From Apoda limacodes (Eukaryota; Arthropoda; Insecta; Lepidoptera; Limacodidae), in NCBI GenBank assembly GCA_946406115.1, contig OX291560.1:9239158-9303157 (forward strand): a stretch of 64,000 nucleotides of DNA, given 5' to 3'. Below the pieces are notes generated by a model that was not told where the DNA came from, searched no databases, and saw only the letters and a program-made list of their open reading frames with translations. The position numbers were made by a program, and so were the translations under genes. Below are positions 54,780 through 64,000 of the stretch, in pieces; the stretch's first letter is position 1; each line of letters starts with the position of its first letter.

Positions 54780-55180
54780 ATGATATTTTCACTAGGGCAC
54801 AGCTTATTACCCTAACCTAGTGCTGATAGAACGTAGAACGTACAAACCAAGTACCGATTACCGTTCCAACAGAAGTGGTAGTAGTTTTCCACAGCAGACA
54901 CGAAGTTCTGTCGGCCCGCCCTCTAAACTAGGCTGCAATCTAGACCTTATCAATAATATTACGGGTCGGTGTGATAGTCATCCACACCTAGACTAGGTAC
55001 AGTACCAGTACAGCCATTCCCACGACTCGAGTACGCAATAAATTATCAGGATCCAATAACAGTGACTATATTAAATAAGGTTCCGGTACGCGGAACTGAG
55101 TCCTGGTCATAATTTAATATCTGAAGCCTATTTCATCCAGGCCAAGTTGTACGTGAGGATGATTCATTGATCGGTGTTCG
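54780..55180. other. Non-repetitive, moderately GC-rich block
   Basis: No repeat match. Contains an inverted GTTCCG ... CGGAAC pair (55080-55085 and 55091-55096). All frames have stops. Possibly conserved non-coding DNA. Confidence 0.3.
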
Positions 55181-55299
55181 GTGTTATATAATTAATTTCT
55201 TTCTCACAAATCTAAATATTTATTGAATTTTATGCTTTATATTACCTGATTATTTTGTCAAAAGAACTTATTCTTTTGCGTGTGTAGTCTTAACATACC

Positions 55300-55560
55300 T
55301 AAGGTTTTGTTTTTACCTACTACAGGATATAGGCCTCTCCTTAGAGAAATGAGGCGTAGGCCATGGTCCACCGCGCTGGCCCAATGTAAATTAGCAGCTT
55401 TTTGCAAGCTATTAGCTAGTCGACAGACTATGTTTTCAAGCCACCCCTAAAACCCCTGACTAAGCTGGTTCTAGACAACAGCTAAGACCAACGGCTTAAC
55501 GTGCCCCTCGAAGCACGTAGGAGCTCAGAAACAAGTACAAGTAAGAGTCATTCGTCCAGT
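55300..55560 (+). mobile_element. Non-LTR retrotransposon-derived fragment (CATAGGCCT type)
   Basis: 'TACTACAGGATATAGGCCTC', 'GGCCATGGTCCACCGCGCTG', 'GCCCAATGTAAATTAGCAG', 'ACCAACGGCTTAACGTGCCC' and 'CGAAGCACGTAGGAGC'. I recognise this as a very common lepidopteran retrotransposon 3'-region fragment. Confidence 0.65.
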
Positions 55561-56948
55561 GACTAACCTCATATGATAACATATTATTGTAATCTATAAA
55601 AAGATATTTTCTAGGACATTGTACCCCAAGAGTCCAAAAGAACCCAATGTTTTTGCTGCTATTCAATTGTCAATCTGCCTGGATTTTCGGTTTCCTTGTT
55701 TGATATTAATTTACATAATGAAGGAATAGGTTCTAAATAGGTACACAATATTTTTTTGAGTAGGTAACAGCAAAACTCATCATTAAGTCTGATTGCTGAT
55801 TTGTCATCACTGACCACAAAAAAAACCTTAACCACATTACCGGGCCGACGACAAAACGAAATTAAAATTTTGACATAATTCAGACACGACCCAAGTTAAT
55901 GATGCAAAAACACAAGAGACATTGAAATTTAATATTTAAGGTCAAATTCACAATTATTGATTAGTTACTCATTTTTTTTAAGAGTTTAAAAATAAAAGTT
56001 AATTTAGTATTGACACTTAATATTATAGGCAGATGTAAGTTTGTTCTTCTTTTAAAATTTGGCACAGTGCAAGATATGGAAAAGGACATAGGCTACTTTT
56101 TATCCAGGAAAATTTCCGCTGGAATAATATGCTATAGCAAATTTTCCTACTATATACTATATAGTCAAGAAATTTACATATAAGTCCGACGCTGCAATAA
56201 CCAAATTTAGCGCGGTCGAAGCAAATACTGCATTAAATTTTCAAATCTAATACTAAAAAAACTTTAAATCAGAGTACAACAAACTTTTCTGACCCGATGA
56301 TCAAAAATCAAAAATATAGACGCCATATTGAAATAGTTTAAATTTACAACGACACTAGCGACCAAACACCCAAGGTCAAAGGGTCATAAGAGTTTCTTGG
56401 TCTACAACCTAAACATCTTTTTCAGTAGAGCTACTACCAATAACCCACACAATCTAGTTCCTAATTTGTGTCTCATAAGAGAACTCATATGACATTGTCG
56501 GTTAATAAAATTTATTACTGTGTTATATTAGCGGATGGTAAACTTATGTCAGCACGGTCGCTTCCTCGTCGTCAACAAGCCCAAGGTTACTTAACAAAGC
56601 CTCCTAGCTAAGGCGTGCTTAACTCGCTGATTCATATCTATACAAATTATCTGTAAAGCTCTGTCTGCTTTTCCATTGTCAATGAGATTAGGGTAATTTT
56701 TTAGCTTGATTGTTACAAGTATGTCGTCAACATTTTTTTTTATAGAAAACCTTGTCAACAAGTTATTACGAAGGGTTTTTAAAATAGGTTTTTTAGTCGT
56801 ATCGCCTAACATATTTTATTAACTAAATATGACTGCTAGTGACTTATAAGTCCTAGTTCATCAATGTTACATATAGACGAATCTTCATAGAATTACGAAA
56901 TACCTTAGAGGAGTCCACAAAAAAAACTAACCTTATGTAAATAAAGGT
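55561..56948. other. Unassigned; one RTE-like scrap and a DR2 site
   Basis: 56070-56225 (GGAAAAGGACATAGGCTACT, TTTATCCAGGAAAATTTCC) is an RTE-like tail scrap. AGGTCA and GGGTCA at 56373-56378 and 56381-56386 form a direct repeat with 2-base spacing. A 73-codon minus frame at 56591-56812 is not recognisable. Confidence 0.4.
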
Positions 56949-56998
56949 CACGTGTCCTGTCACGAGTGACATCTTACGCATTTTCGATCAGGACACGT
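56949..56998. repeat. Nested stem-loop
   Basis: ACGTGTCCTG (56950-56959) pairs with CAGGACACGT (56989-56998). Between them TGTCAC (56958-56963) pairs with GTGACA (56966-56971) over a 2-base loop. It contains a CACGTG E-box. Confidence 0.75.
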
Positions 56999-57019
56999 AA
57001 CCTGACGCGAGTTTAACAT

Positions 57020-57070
57020 CCATCACAAAAAAAGTGCACAACGCCGCTAAAGAAGATAAATAAAATACAT
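57020..57070 (-). mobile_element. Scrap of the GAAGTGAAAAC repeat
   Basis: 'AAAAAAAGTGCACAACGCCG' plus CTAAAGAAG is the reverse complement of the GCGGCGTTGTGCAC block at 36697. Confidence 0.65.
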
Positions 57071-58048
57071 ACTTTTTTACCAAATGCTTAGATGTAAACA
57101 TTCTTAATAAGCAAACTTTATGAGATAAAAATATTATTTCTTTTATAAATTAGGTATAAGAAATCAAAATCGGGTACACAGAACTCAGGCACCAAATTCG
57201 TGTTGTTGACTTGCGTTATTATTACCTTTATATTCGTTTGAAACTCCCTAAAGATACAAACCGTTGTTGATCTTACTAAACGACGTAAGTAACATCCAGG
57301 TGATTTTTCAAAACAAGCTAATTTCTGTCGAGCGCTTTGGTTGTTAAATTGTAAATCTCATTTTAAAAGATTGGTCGAAATTAAAATGCATGAATTATAT
57401 TACTTTGTGGTTATATATATATAACCTAGCCTAGCCCGAATATATGTTCATCAATGCTGTAGCCACAATCGAATTACGGTTTGGTCCACCGCATCTATCT
57501 GCAAAGATGTGAATGCGCTTGTACCCCATTTTGTCACTTTATCTGATAAAAATGTTTAAGGCAGTAGATATCTCTGATGCTTCTCTTCTACATTCAGCTT
57601 GCCATGCAAACACGTTATCCTTGATGTTTTTTTTATACCACTAAGGTCGCAAATATTTATATTGAGGCGTAAGTGTATAATAACGGCAAATTCATTCACT
57701 ATTTTGGTTCACACTAAAAGATGTATTCAGTTACAACGTTTTTTATAGCAATTTTGAATTGTAAACTTCACAGTTTTTGTATAAACTAACCTGCCAAACT
57801 GCGTTTTTTCGGTAATGCTTGAAGGTTCAGATACGTCCATTAGTCTGATCGATTCGTCTGCAAAAGTGGACCGACCCACAATAAATAAGTCAGTTACGCC
57901 AAAATTGTCAAATACGCCGTTTAGTAAGATGAGCGACGATATATGGCTACATCAATATAATTAAATATTTACATAGCAAAAATGCCGTCAAAAGATTTTG
58001 CCTCGAGCCAACTTAATTATCTAATTGATACTTATCGAATACGCAAAC
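57071..58048. other. AT-rich; short retrotransposon tail at 57628-57652
   Basis: TTTTTATACCACTAAGGTCG is a tiny antisense end of the 9060-9378 family. The rest is unassigned. Confidence 0.4.
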
Positions 58049-58514
58049 AAAAATAAGGTTCATCCCCCCGACCGACCTCGGTACGGTCGTAAAACCATCG
58101 ATAGGCGGCCTCGGCACGTACTAACGGCCCCAGATCTCCATCTCGATCTCGCTGTCCAGATAGCGAGATTAGTCTCTACGACCTACCCGAATAGGGCCTC
58201 CCTCCAAACACGACGCCGACTACCCCGGGTTCGTCGGCGCCCGCAAGGATACACGAGGTATCAAAGAGTGCCGGGGCGCTTCTCGCCCCCACTCAATCTC
58301 AACCGCACCCGCGTAACGGGGAACTCCCATCCTGGCAGTGACTCACTTTCGGGTTCGAGGCTCACGCTGGTCGAAGGGACGCCCCCGAGAGCGACAACCC
58401 AAACCATTATCATTACCCTTGAGCGTTGGGGGCTATTCAGGCTGAGGCTCCTTCAGAGACTCACCCAAAAAAGCCCGGTAAAGTCAGAAAAAAAAAATAA
58501 AAAAAAATAAGGTT
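58049..58514 (+). mobile_element. GC-rich retrotransposon 3' end with poly(A) and target duplication
   Basis: The insert (58061 to about 58502) is GC-rich (ACTACCCCGGGTTCGTCGGC, TAACGGGGAACTCCCATCCT) in AT-rich surroundings and ends in an A-rich tail. The 12 bases AAAAATAAGGTT occur at 58049-58060 and again at 58503-58514, bounding it as a target-site duplication should (the A-rich part could align by chance; GG and TT cannot easily). This is how a 5'-truncated LINE looks. I believe it is the 3' UTR of an R1/SART-like element, but the family call is weak. The 161-codon frame crossing it is not a gene. Confidence 0.7.
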
Positions 58515-59092
58515 GTCTGTATCTTTATCACTTTTTTCACGAAAGTCCGAAAGGGAATTATTTTATTGTGTACAAAAAAAGATCGTCGGTACAATGAGAA
58601 ACTTGAAACCTTCTTTTTCCCTAATAAAATATTTATTCAAGTCACAGTCACTTAAAGGCGTATCAAACAATCTTAAATTTTATTTAAATGTGTGTATCCC
58701 ATATATATATATACCCAGAAAATTCACTTCTTGAGTGAGATATGGATGGGAAAAAGACTTTAAAGGAATTATGCAAAATACAACCTACTACAAACAATGC
58801 AAATCAACTATTGAAGCTGGTATCAATAAAGAATAATATAAATAATAAATATTAAACACACGATTTATTTCAATTACAAGAAATGAGCGTGAAAAACAAT
58901 TATAATCGAATTGGCCGTATATCAGAATGCGCGTGCTAAATAACGCAGGCGGCGCCGCACATCACTAACTGACAGTTAATTTTAATCTTCGATTAAAGGC
59001 TAGACTTCTGTCAATTGTTTGGTGATAATGAGCTAAGATTTATAACAGAAAGGTAACATAATTGCAAATTTGATATAATTTCAGTGCATTTC
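58515..59092. other. AT-rich, unassigned
   Basis: 58910-59030 is GC-richer (TAACGCAGGCGGCGCCGCAC) and not a repeat I know. Confidence 0.35.
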
Positions 59093-59135
59093 TTTTTTTA
59101 TACCACCAAGTTGATAATAGTAGGTACATTGTTCA

Positions 59136-60052
59136 CCGAGAAGCAGTATTGCCAGCAAACTTTTTGCAATCCCACTAGATGCAGGTCCTAAAACCACCAG
59201 AAAACCACCAGATTTTTTAGCGCATAATATGAATTCACTAGAAAAACCACTAAATTATAATTTTGTATAAAAAAACTAATTTTTAATAAAAAGTAAAGGA
59301 ATATTGAGTCAATATTCAATGATAGTAAATTTTGTAAAAACAATAAAAACTACTTAAAGCCAGCTTTTGAAGCCAGAAGCATCTTGAAGCCACGATTCCC
59401 GAAACTTTTGCGTGTACTGAGGTTTCGGCATATTTTCATATATTTGCGAAATAACAAGTAGAAATAGTTTTACAACCAGATATTGTAACTTGATTAGTAA
59501 CCCAAAACAAAACAAAGTTTCGTTCGTTGATCTACATTCATTTATTATAAGCGATCTCTTCCTTACCTGTCCTATATGGGGCCTGTTTTTTTAACTTGCA
59601 ATTTTTCGCTGGCAAATGACAGCAAATAAATTTTCAACTGTAGATATAGATAGCAAATAGATGTTTCAACAAACAGTAAGAGACGGCACGAAAGCAAATG
59701 TAATCGTAATAGCTAAAAAAATTATTCTCATAGTATAATCTTATAATTTGTGGTTGATTGATTGATTGGTTCACGGCATTTCTACATCTATGATTCACGG
59801 AGATAATAATCAATGTTACCAACATATAATTTTATTTATGATAGGGATACGTGATAAGTAGGTAACTTTATTTCCGAAGTGCAATATTGTCTTTATTTAG
59901 CAAAATTTTTCTTAGTATTTGAAAACTATCAACCTAAAACTTACCCACTAAAAATCCATTAGCCACCAGATTCAAATTTTGCCCACCAGCAAGGGGTCCC
60001 AAAGCACCAGATCTAGTGGTGAAACCACTAAGTTGGCAACGCTGCCGAGAAG
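59136..60052 (-). mobile_element. hAT element, internal deletion derivative with 8-bp target duplication
   Basis: The body 59144-60044 (901 bp) begins CAGTATTGCCAGC and ends GTTGGCAACGCTG, imperfect 13-bp inverted ends. CCGAGAAG flanks both sides (59136-59143, 60045-60052), an exact 8-bp duplication. Subterminal CCACTAGAT and CACCAGAT motifs repeat at both ends. On the minus strand it holds the first 25 codons of a hAT transposase and then a stop, so the rest of the gene has been deleted. Confidence 0.92.
59354..59431 (-). pseudogene. hAT (ZBED-like) transposase N-terminal stub
   Basis: A 25-codon frame from ATG (59431) to TAA (59354) reads 'MPKPQYTQKFRESWLQDASG' then 'FKSWL'. This matches the usual start of ZBED-type hAT transposases ('YTQKFR..WL.D..FK.WL'), just before the BED zinc finger. 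The finger, the RNase H-like core and the dimerisation domain are all absent. Confidence 0.75.
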
Positions 60053-60588
60053 TGAAATTGAACGATTACTAACGAGGTTAAGGACCTTTAATACACACGA
60101 GGCAGGAATCGCATTTTATCCGCAGTGACACATATATTTTTCACTTACGAGGAGACTAAAAGATAATAAATTGAAATGTATAAGATGTTCAATAAAAGCT
60201 TATATACCACGCTTTGCACTAGCTTTAACATCAAAATTTATTCTGGATGAAAAATAAAATGCAAGTGGCCAGCAGCGTTGGTATTTATAAACAGATTACT
60301 GGCTAGTGTCACAGATTACAGAATTCACCTTAGTTTTATACAGATTTTTAGAATCTGAACAGGAGCTAGTCTATCGTAAAACAAAAATAGTTTTTTTTTA
60401 TTCGTTTATAGCAACATTACGCATTGTGCAACGGGGATTCCCCAAGACGTGTAGGAGACACAGACACGAGACAGAACGATTAATATCCGACCATATTAAG
60501 TAGACGAAAACTCTTAACGTTTTAATCGTCTATTTAGTTCGATCGGGTCACAACTTCTTTTAGGTACGTATTCCGTATTTGAAAATTT
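60053..60588. other. Unassigned
   Basis: AGCAGCGTTGGTATTT at 60271 recalls a hAT terminus, but no partner was found. A 65-codon frame at 60306-60503 is not recognisable. Confidence 0.35.
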
Positions 60589-60999
60589 AGGAGGCCTACA
60601 ACTGATATGAGTTTCAATCCAATTTCGTGGCAAGCTTAAACTCGATCTCCGTCGGTACTCCTAAACCAAATTGCGATTGGATTGAAATGTGGATTGCACA
60701 CATTTCGAAATCACAAATCACAAAATATAAAAATAATACTGAAACTAATAAAGTTTTGTTTTGTTTATTTAGAGATTTGACATTTTTTTTCACAGATCAT
60801 CATACCTTATTTCACTCTCGATCCGATGGCTCAAAGAGTACCGATTCTTAATATTTGTATAGGATTTTAGTTTCGAAATTGGCCACCAAATTCCGTTCTC
60901 GATTAAGCGCTACAGCGACGTTCAAGAGTACCAATTTTGCAGATTTCTCGATCACCGTAGGATTTTACGATTGAAACTGATATCAGTTGTAGGCCTCCT
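60589..60999. mobile_element. MITE with 31-bp terminal inverted repeats
   Basis: AGGAGGCCTACAACTGATAT at 60589 continues to 60619 and matches the reverse complement of 60969-60999 at 30 of 31 positions. The interior contains two diverged copies of a block with 'AGAGTACC' and 'TAGGATTTTA' about 95 bases apart (60830-60880 and 60925-60975). No transposase; no convincing target duplication. Confidence 0.88.
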
Positions 61000-61320
61000 G
61001 GTCAGTTTACTGTAGTTGTTAAGGTACGTGTGAATGGTTCATTATTATTATTACTAATATTACTTATTACTTACAAGTGAAGCATATCTTGTCATTTCAT
61101 CCCAAAAGCCGCGGATATCACAACGCCTTAATCAGTCCTAGTTGGAAGAGAACTACTTTAAAACATGGTTAAAAGAAAGTCAAAAGGGAGAATAATATTC
61201 ATACTGTAAGTTTCGTTGAGTTGATCTAGCTATTGACGGTCGTGGTAGAAATGACCTCATATGGCAATTGAAAACGGCTAAACACCTAGCTTTGACACCT
61301 AGTACCTCTTGCGTTCGAAA
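61000..61320. other. Unassigned, possibly decayed 5' part of the hAT gene
   Basis: No readable similarity here. The hAT transposase similarity begins about 61330. Confidence 0.35.
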
Positions 61321-62690
61321 ACCTATTTCAGATTTTTTTTAAAACACCTACATGATCCTATTGCTGATGATATTAAGAGAGGTGAAATTCTATTAACAGT
61401 TTTTGTTGCTAAACGCAACCTTGCTATGAATGTTATGGAACATCTTCCTCAATTATTAAAAACTGTGTGTAAAGATGCTACCATAGCAAAAGAACTTGCC
61501 TGAAGTCGAACAAAAACAACTGCTATTGTAAAATCTGTGACCGGTGCTACAGAAAAAGAAAACCTAGAAACTGACTTGAAAACAAGCAAATTCTCACTTT
61601 TGATCGGTTAAAGTACTGATAGAGAGAATGTGTTAACCTTTTATGTGTCGTCATAAATACTATAAGAACAAAACAATAAAAGATGCGCCCCTTGGACTTG
61701 TACCCGTTCTAGATGCTACTGGAGAAAAATTATATGAACATCTCATAAAATTATTTACGTAGAATAGTATTCCGTATAAAAGTAATATGGTCGGATTTCC
61801 CGCTAATGGAGCAAATGCAATGATGGGTCAGCATAATTCTTTAGCAAACAGATTTCTTATAGATATACGTAATCTATATTTCATGAAATGCATTTGCCAT
61901 TCGTTTGCTCTATGTGAATCATACGCCTGCACAAAGTTACCACGGGAACCCGAAGGCCTCATTATATATTCAACTACGTCAGGACGAATCCCAAATGATC
62001 GGGTGTATTAAGAGATTTTCAAGTGTTCCTTGCATTGAAGCCTCATAAAATGTTACACCTCTGCCAAACCAGGTGGCTCTCTGCCTCTTACTTACGTACT
62101 GCTGTAGCGCGTGTTTTTGATCAATATGAAGCATTAAAATTGTATTTAACTGATGCTGCCTTTACAGACTATCAGCGGACCTGGTGCTACAAATGATCAA
62201 CAATCCGTATAATAAAATGTACTTGCAGTATATGGAATTTGTCTGAGATTTTTTTACCAAAATTAATAAAACAATGTAATCAGAAAAACCGCAAATACAG
62301 AAATTACATGAAAATGTGAGAAATACCAACAAAACTTTACTAGATTGTTACATGGACAGTATATACTTGTCGCGAACGGAAATCCAGAACATATTACGTG
62401 ATAATCCACTTCACTTCAAAACTATTGAAGATCTATATCTAAAGTAAAGGTTGCTATGTCTTTGTCGGATTCTAACTTGAAGCCTAGTGATGTGAAATTG
62501 TTCAAGCTACGATGTCTCAATTTTTTTATAGAAATAAAGTCAATGTCAAAAGTCAAATAAAGTCCCGTTACAATTTTGACAACAAAATCATAAAAAGCTT
62601 AGATTTCCTTGAACCCATTGTAATTAAACACCGAAGTATAGTATCATTGAGTCATTTTGTACAAGTTTTTCCAAATATAATAAAACATTA
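61321..62690 (+). pseudogene. hAT (ZBED/SCAND3-like) transposase, dead
   Basis: Pieces in several frames follow the order of a hAT transposase. 61330-61500: 'DDIKRGEILLTVFVAKRNLA'; a TGA at 61501 interrupts, then the frame goes on with 'AIVKSVTGATEKENLETDLK' and 'FSLLIG*STD', where the family has a D-E-S-T-D motif, so both the Asp and the Glu are lost (Gly and stop). 61787-62011: 'GFPANGANAMMGQHNSLANR', where the usual catalytic Asp before G-A is Asn, then 'MKCICHSFALCESYACTKLP'. About 62025-62170: 'KPHKMLHLCQTRWLS' and 'YEALKLYLTDAAFTDY'. 62450-62690: 'SDSNLKPSDVKLFKLRCLNF' and 'SLDFLEPIVIKHRSIVSLS'. The N-terminal BED finger and the C-terminal dimerisation domain are not visible. It is inactive. 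Confidence 0.88.
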
Positions 62691-62711
62691 AAATTAACAA
62701 ACATTAGATAG

Positions 62712-62729
62712 ATACACACACACACACAT
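62712..62729. repeat. Short AC microsatellite
   Basis: About eight AC repeats. Confidence 0.9.
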
Positions 62730-63353
62730 AGCGATCAAACTTATTAATAACACCCCCCTTTTTGCTAAGGGAGTTAAAAATAAGACAGATTATCAGACTT
62801 ATAAAGCGAATACACACAAGTATTGTGAAATATAATATAGGAATGGCATTTAAAAATCAACATACAGACATAGTAAATATGTTATTCTATTATGAATAAA
62901 AAAATATAAAGTTCTAATGCTAAATCCTGGAAGAGAACTGAGGGATAAGTATGTATGGAAAATAGTTGCCGGATATTACTTCTTATACGTACTTCTCGAT
63001 CTTGCATTAGGACATCACTAATCAAAAACAAGAGAAATGTTTAATACCGTGTGAAACTAGTACGGATAACTCGATAACCGCTGTGTTACCATTAACATTT
63101 TGTATGACTAATGATCTGTTCGACAATGTATGAGAACCAAGATTCATACAACAGTTCTGGTTATTAGCCATCAATTAGTTTCAATGTGTTAGCTTGATGT
63201 ACAACTATTGACTTTTTATACACTCGGAGGATAACAAAAAAATTACTACTATTTAAAGAGGTTTTTTTGTATAAGTGAAGAGCAAACATTAACTTCAAAT
63301 AAACTTGATTCCGAGATTTACTTATGTTATTAGAACTAACTTAAAGTCATTAT
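62730..63353. other. AT-rich non-coding, nothing recognised
   Basis: No signal recognised. Confidence 0.4.
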
Positions 63354-63431
63354 GATTGAAGTGTCGGCACATTAATGTTTTTTTAGGGTGTTGATTGAAG
63401 TGTCGGCACATTAATGTTTTTTTAGGATGTG
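63354..63431. repeat. 39-bp tandem duplication
   Basis: GATTGAAGTGTCGGCACATT at 63354 and 63393, each followed by AATGTTTTTTTAGG. The copies are nearly identical, and a third begins (GATTTGAA) and stops. Confidence 0.9.
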
Positions 63432-63499
63432 ATTTGAAAAAAAAAACAGTGTGTTTTTAATGTTGATGATAAAATTAAATAACAAATCAATTCATATAA

Positions 63500-63720
63500 C
63501 TTAACAAGTATCTGAAGTGGTAGTCGTGCCGGAGAAGGAGACCGGAGTGGACCCGGCTACTACAACAGAGGGGGATCAGGGGCCCTTCCGCCCGCCGTGC
63601 CAGCAACCGTATCATCTGTGGCGAGCTTCGGCAGTCTTAGAACCGCACCCTTTGTCCTCTATGCTGTCTGTGCAGTGAATCCTCATCCTTAGTCTTAGTA
63701 ACTTTTTTTTTATATATATT
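63500..63720 (+). mobile_element. Probable 5' UTR of the non-LTR element below
   Basis: A GC-rich run (CCGGAGAAGGAGACCGGAGT, 'GACCCGGCTACTACAACAGA', 'GGGCCCTTCCGCCCGCCGTG') precedes the ORF. I associate this wording with the region before the endonuclease ORF in lepidopteran non-LTR elements. The minus-strand frames here are artefacts. Confidence 0.6.
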
Positions 63721-64000
63721 ATGGCCAGAAGACAGAAAAAGAAAAGAGTTTGCACAGCGGCTACTCCATCCACATATAATGTGGATTTTTGCAACATCAG
63801 GGGTATTCACGCAAATCTTAACGCAGTCCACCACCATCTCGAAACTGCGCAGCCGACCATTCTTTTTCTAACGGAGACGCAGATATCCTGCCCGGCCGAC
63901 ACATCATACCTTCATTATCCCGGCTACAAACTCGAACACAATTTTATGAGTCGTGCCGGTGTATGTATGTTCGTCCGGGAGGATATCTGTTGTCGCCGCC
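63721..64000 (+). CDS. Non-LTR retrotransposon ORF2, endonuclease N-terminus (cut by window edge)
   Basis: An open frame of 93 codons from ATG 63721 that runs off the window. After a basic start ('MARRQKKKRVCTAATPSTYN') comes an AP-endonuclease domain of the exonuclease/endonuclease/phosphatase fold: 'VDFCNIRGIHANLNAVHHHL' (the N-I-R-G-x-x-x-N metal-site region), 'PTILFLTETQI' (the catalytic Glu in L-T-E-T) and 'YPGYKLEH ... GVCMFVRED'. The enzyme nicks target DNA to prime reverse transcription. No stop or frameshift occurs in the visible part, so this copy may be fairly young. I recognise near-identical protein wording from other Lepidoptera. Whether the reverse transcriptase is intact cannot be seen. 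Confidence 0.88.
   Translation, partial: MARRQKKKRVCTAATPSTYNVDFCNIRGIHANLNAVHHHLETAQPTILFLTETQISCPADTSYLHYPGYKLEHNFMSRAGVCMFVREDICCRR

Noticed and set aside
58025..58510. 161-codon plus-strand frame, the longest in the window
   Set aside because: It starts in AT-rich flank, crosses the target duplication, and runs through a GC-rich retrotransposon tail into its poly(A) (ending in Lys codons). It has no domain and its length comes from base composition.

Overview
The window reads as nuclear DNA of a moth or butterfly (Lepidoptera). It is AT-rich and almost gene-free, and it is packed with decayed transposable-element fragments of kinds I recognise as common in lepidopteran genomes: tRNA-derived SINEs, 3' ends of non-LTR retrotransposons (ending near 'CCACCTTAGTGGTATAAAA', or the 'CGGCCAAGTGCGAGTC ... 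GGAACCCTAAAAA' type), RTE-like tails ('CCAGCGGCTCCGCCCGC'), hAT and mariner remnants, and hairpin MITEs. Nothing looks bacterial: there are no long reading frames, operons, rRNA genes or intact tRNA genes. Family names are from memory of typical sequences; no database was searched.

Host gene content is very small. The only protein-coding exon I can defend lies at 37259-37392 (+): a 134-base, about 64% GC island with a good acceptor and donor and one open frame. Upstream, 13990-14170 is CpG-rich and is followed at 14567/14568 by a strong splice donor. This fits a promoter and 5' untranslated exon of the same plus-strand gene, with an intron of about 22.7 kb. A second possible promoter lies at 8.59 kb (a consensus RFX X-box beside an ATG|GTAAGC). 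The rest would then be intron or intergenic DNA, with a few non-repetitive blocks (about 49.06-49.20, 49.93-50.22, 51.25-51.56 and 54.78-55.18 kb) that could be regulatory.

Layout. 0-8 kb: hairpin, 44-bp minisatellite, RTE-like tail, and a mariner deletion derivative nested in an older repeat. 8-20 kb: SINEs, a non-LTR 3' end with readable reverse-transcriptase C-terminus, the putative promoter, and a 42-bp minisatellite. 20-30 kb: a hAT element with perfect 8-bp target duplications, and mixed fragments. 30-38 kb: a foldback element, a cluster of SINEs, retrotransposon tails, and the coding exon. 38-46 kb: RTE-like tails in tandem, a local duplication, and a three-armed palindrome. 46.2-48.7 kb: a degenerate tandem array. 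49-58 kb: mostly unique AT-rich sequence. 58-64 kb: a GC-rich truncated retrotransposon with target duplications, a second hAT deletion element with 8-bp duplications, a MITE, a dead hAT transposase gene, and the 5' part of a non-LTR element running off the right edge.

The main story is transposon history: deletion derivatives that keep both ends of their transposase, dead transposases with altered catalytic motifs, nested insertions, and tandem expansions. I found no clear new biological system. The most worthwhile leads are the coding exon with its promoter model, the X-box, the foldback elements and the tandem arrays.
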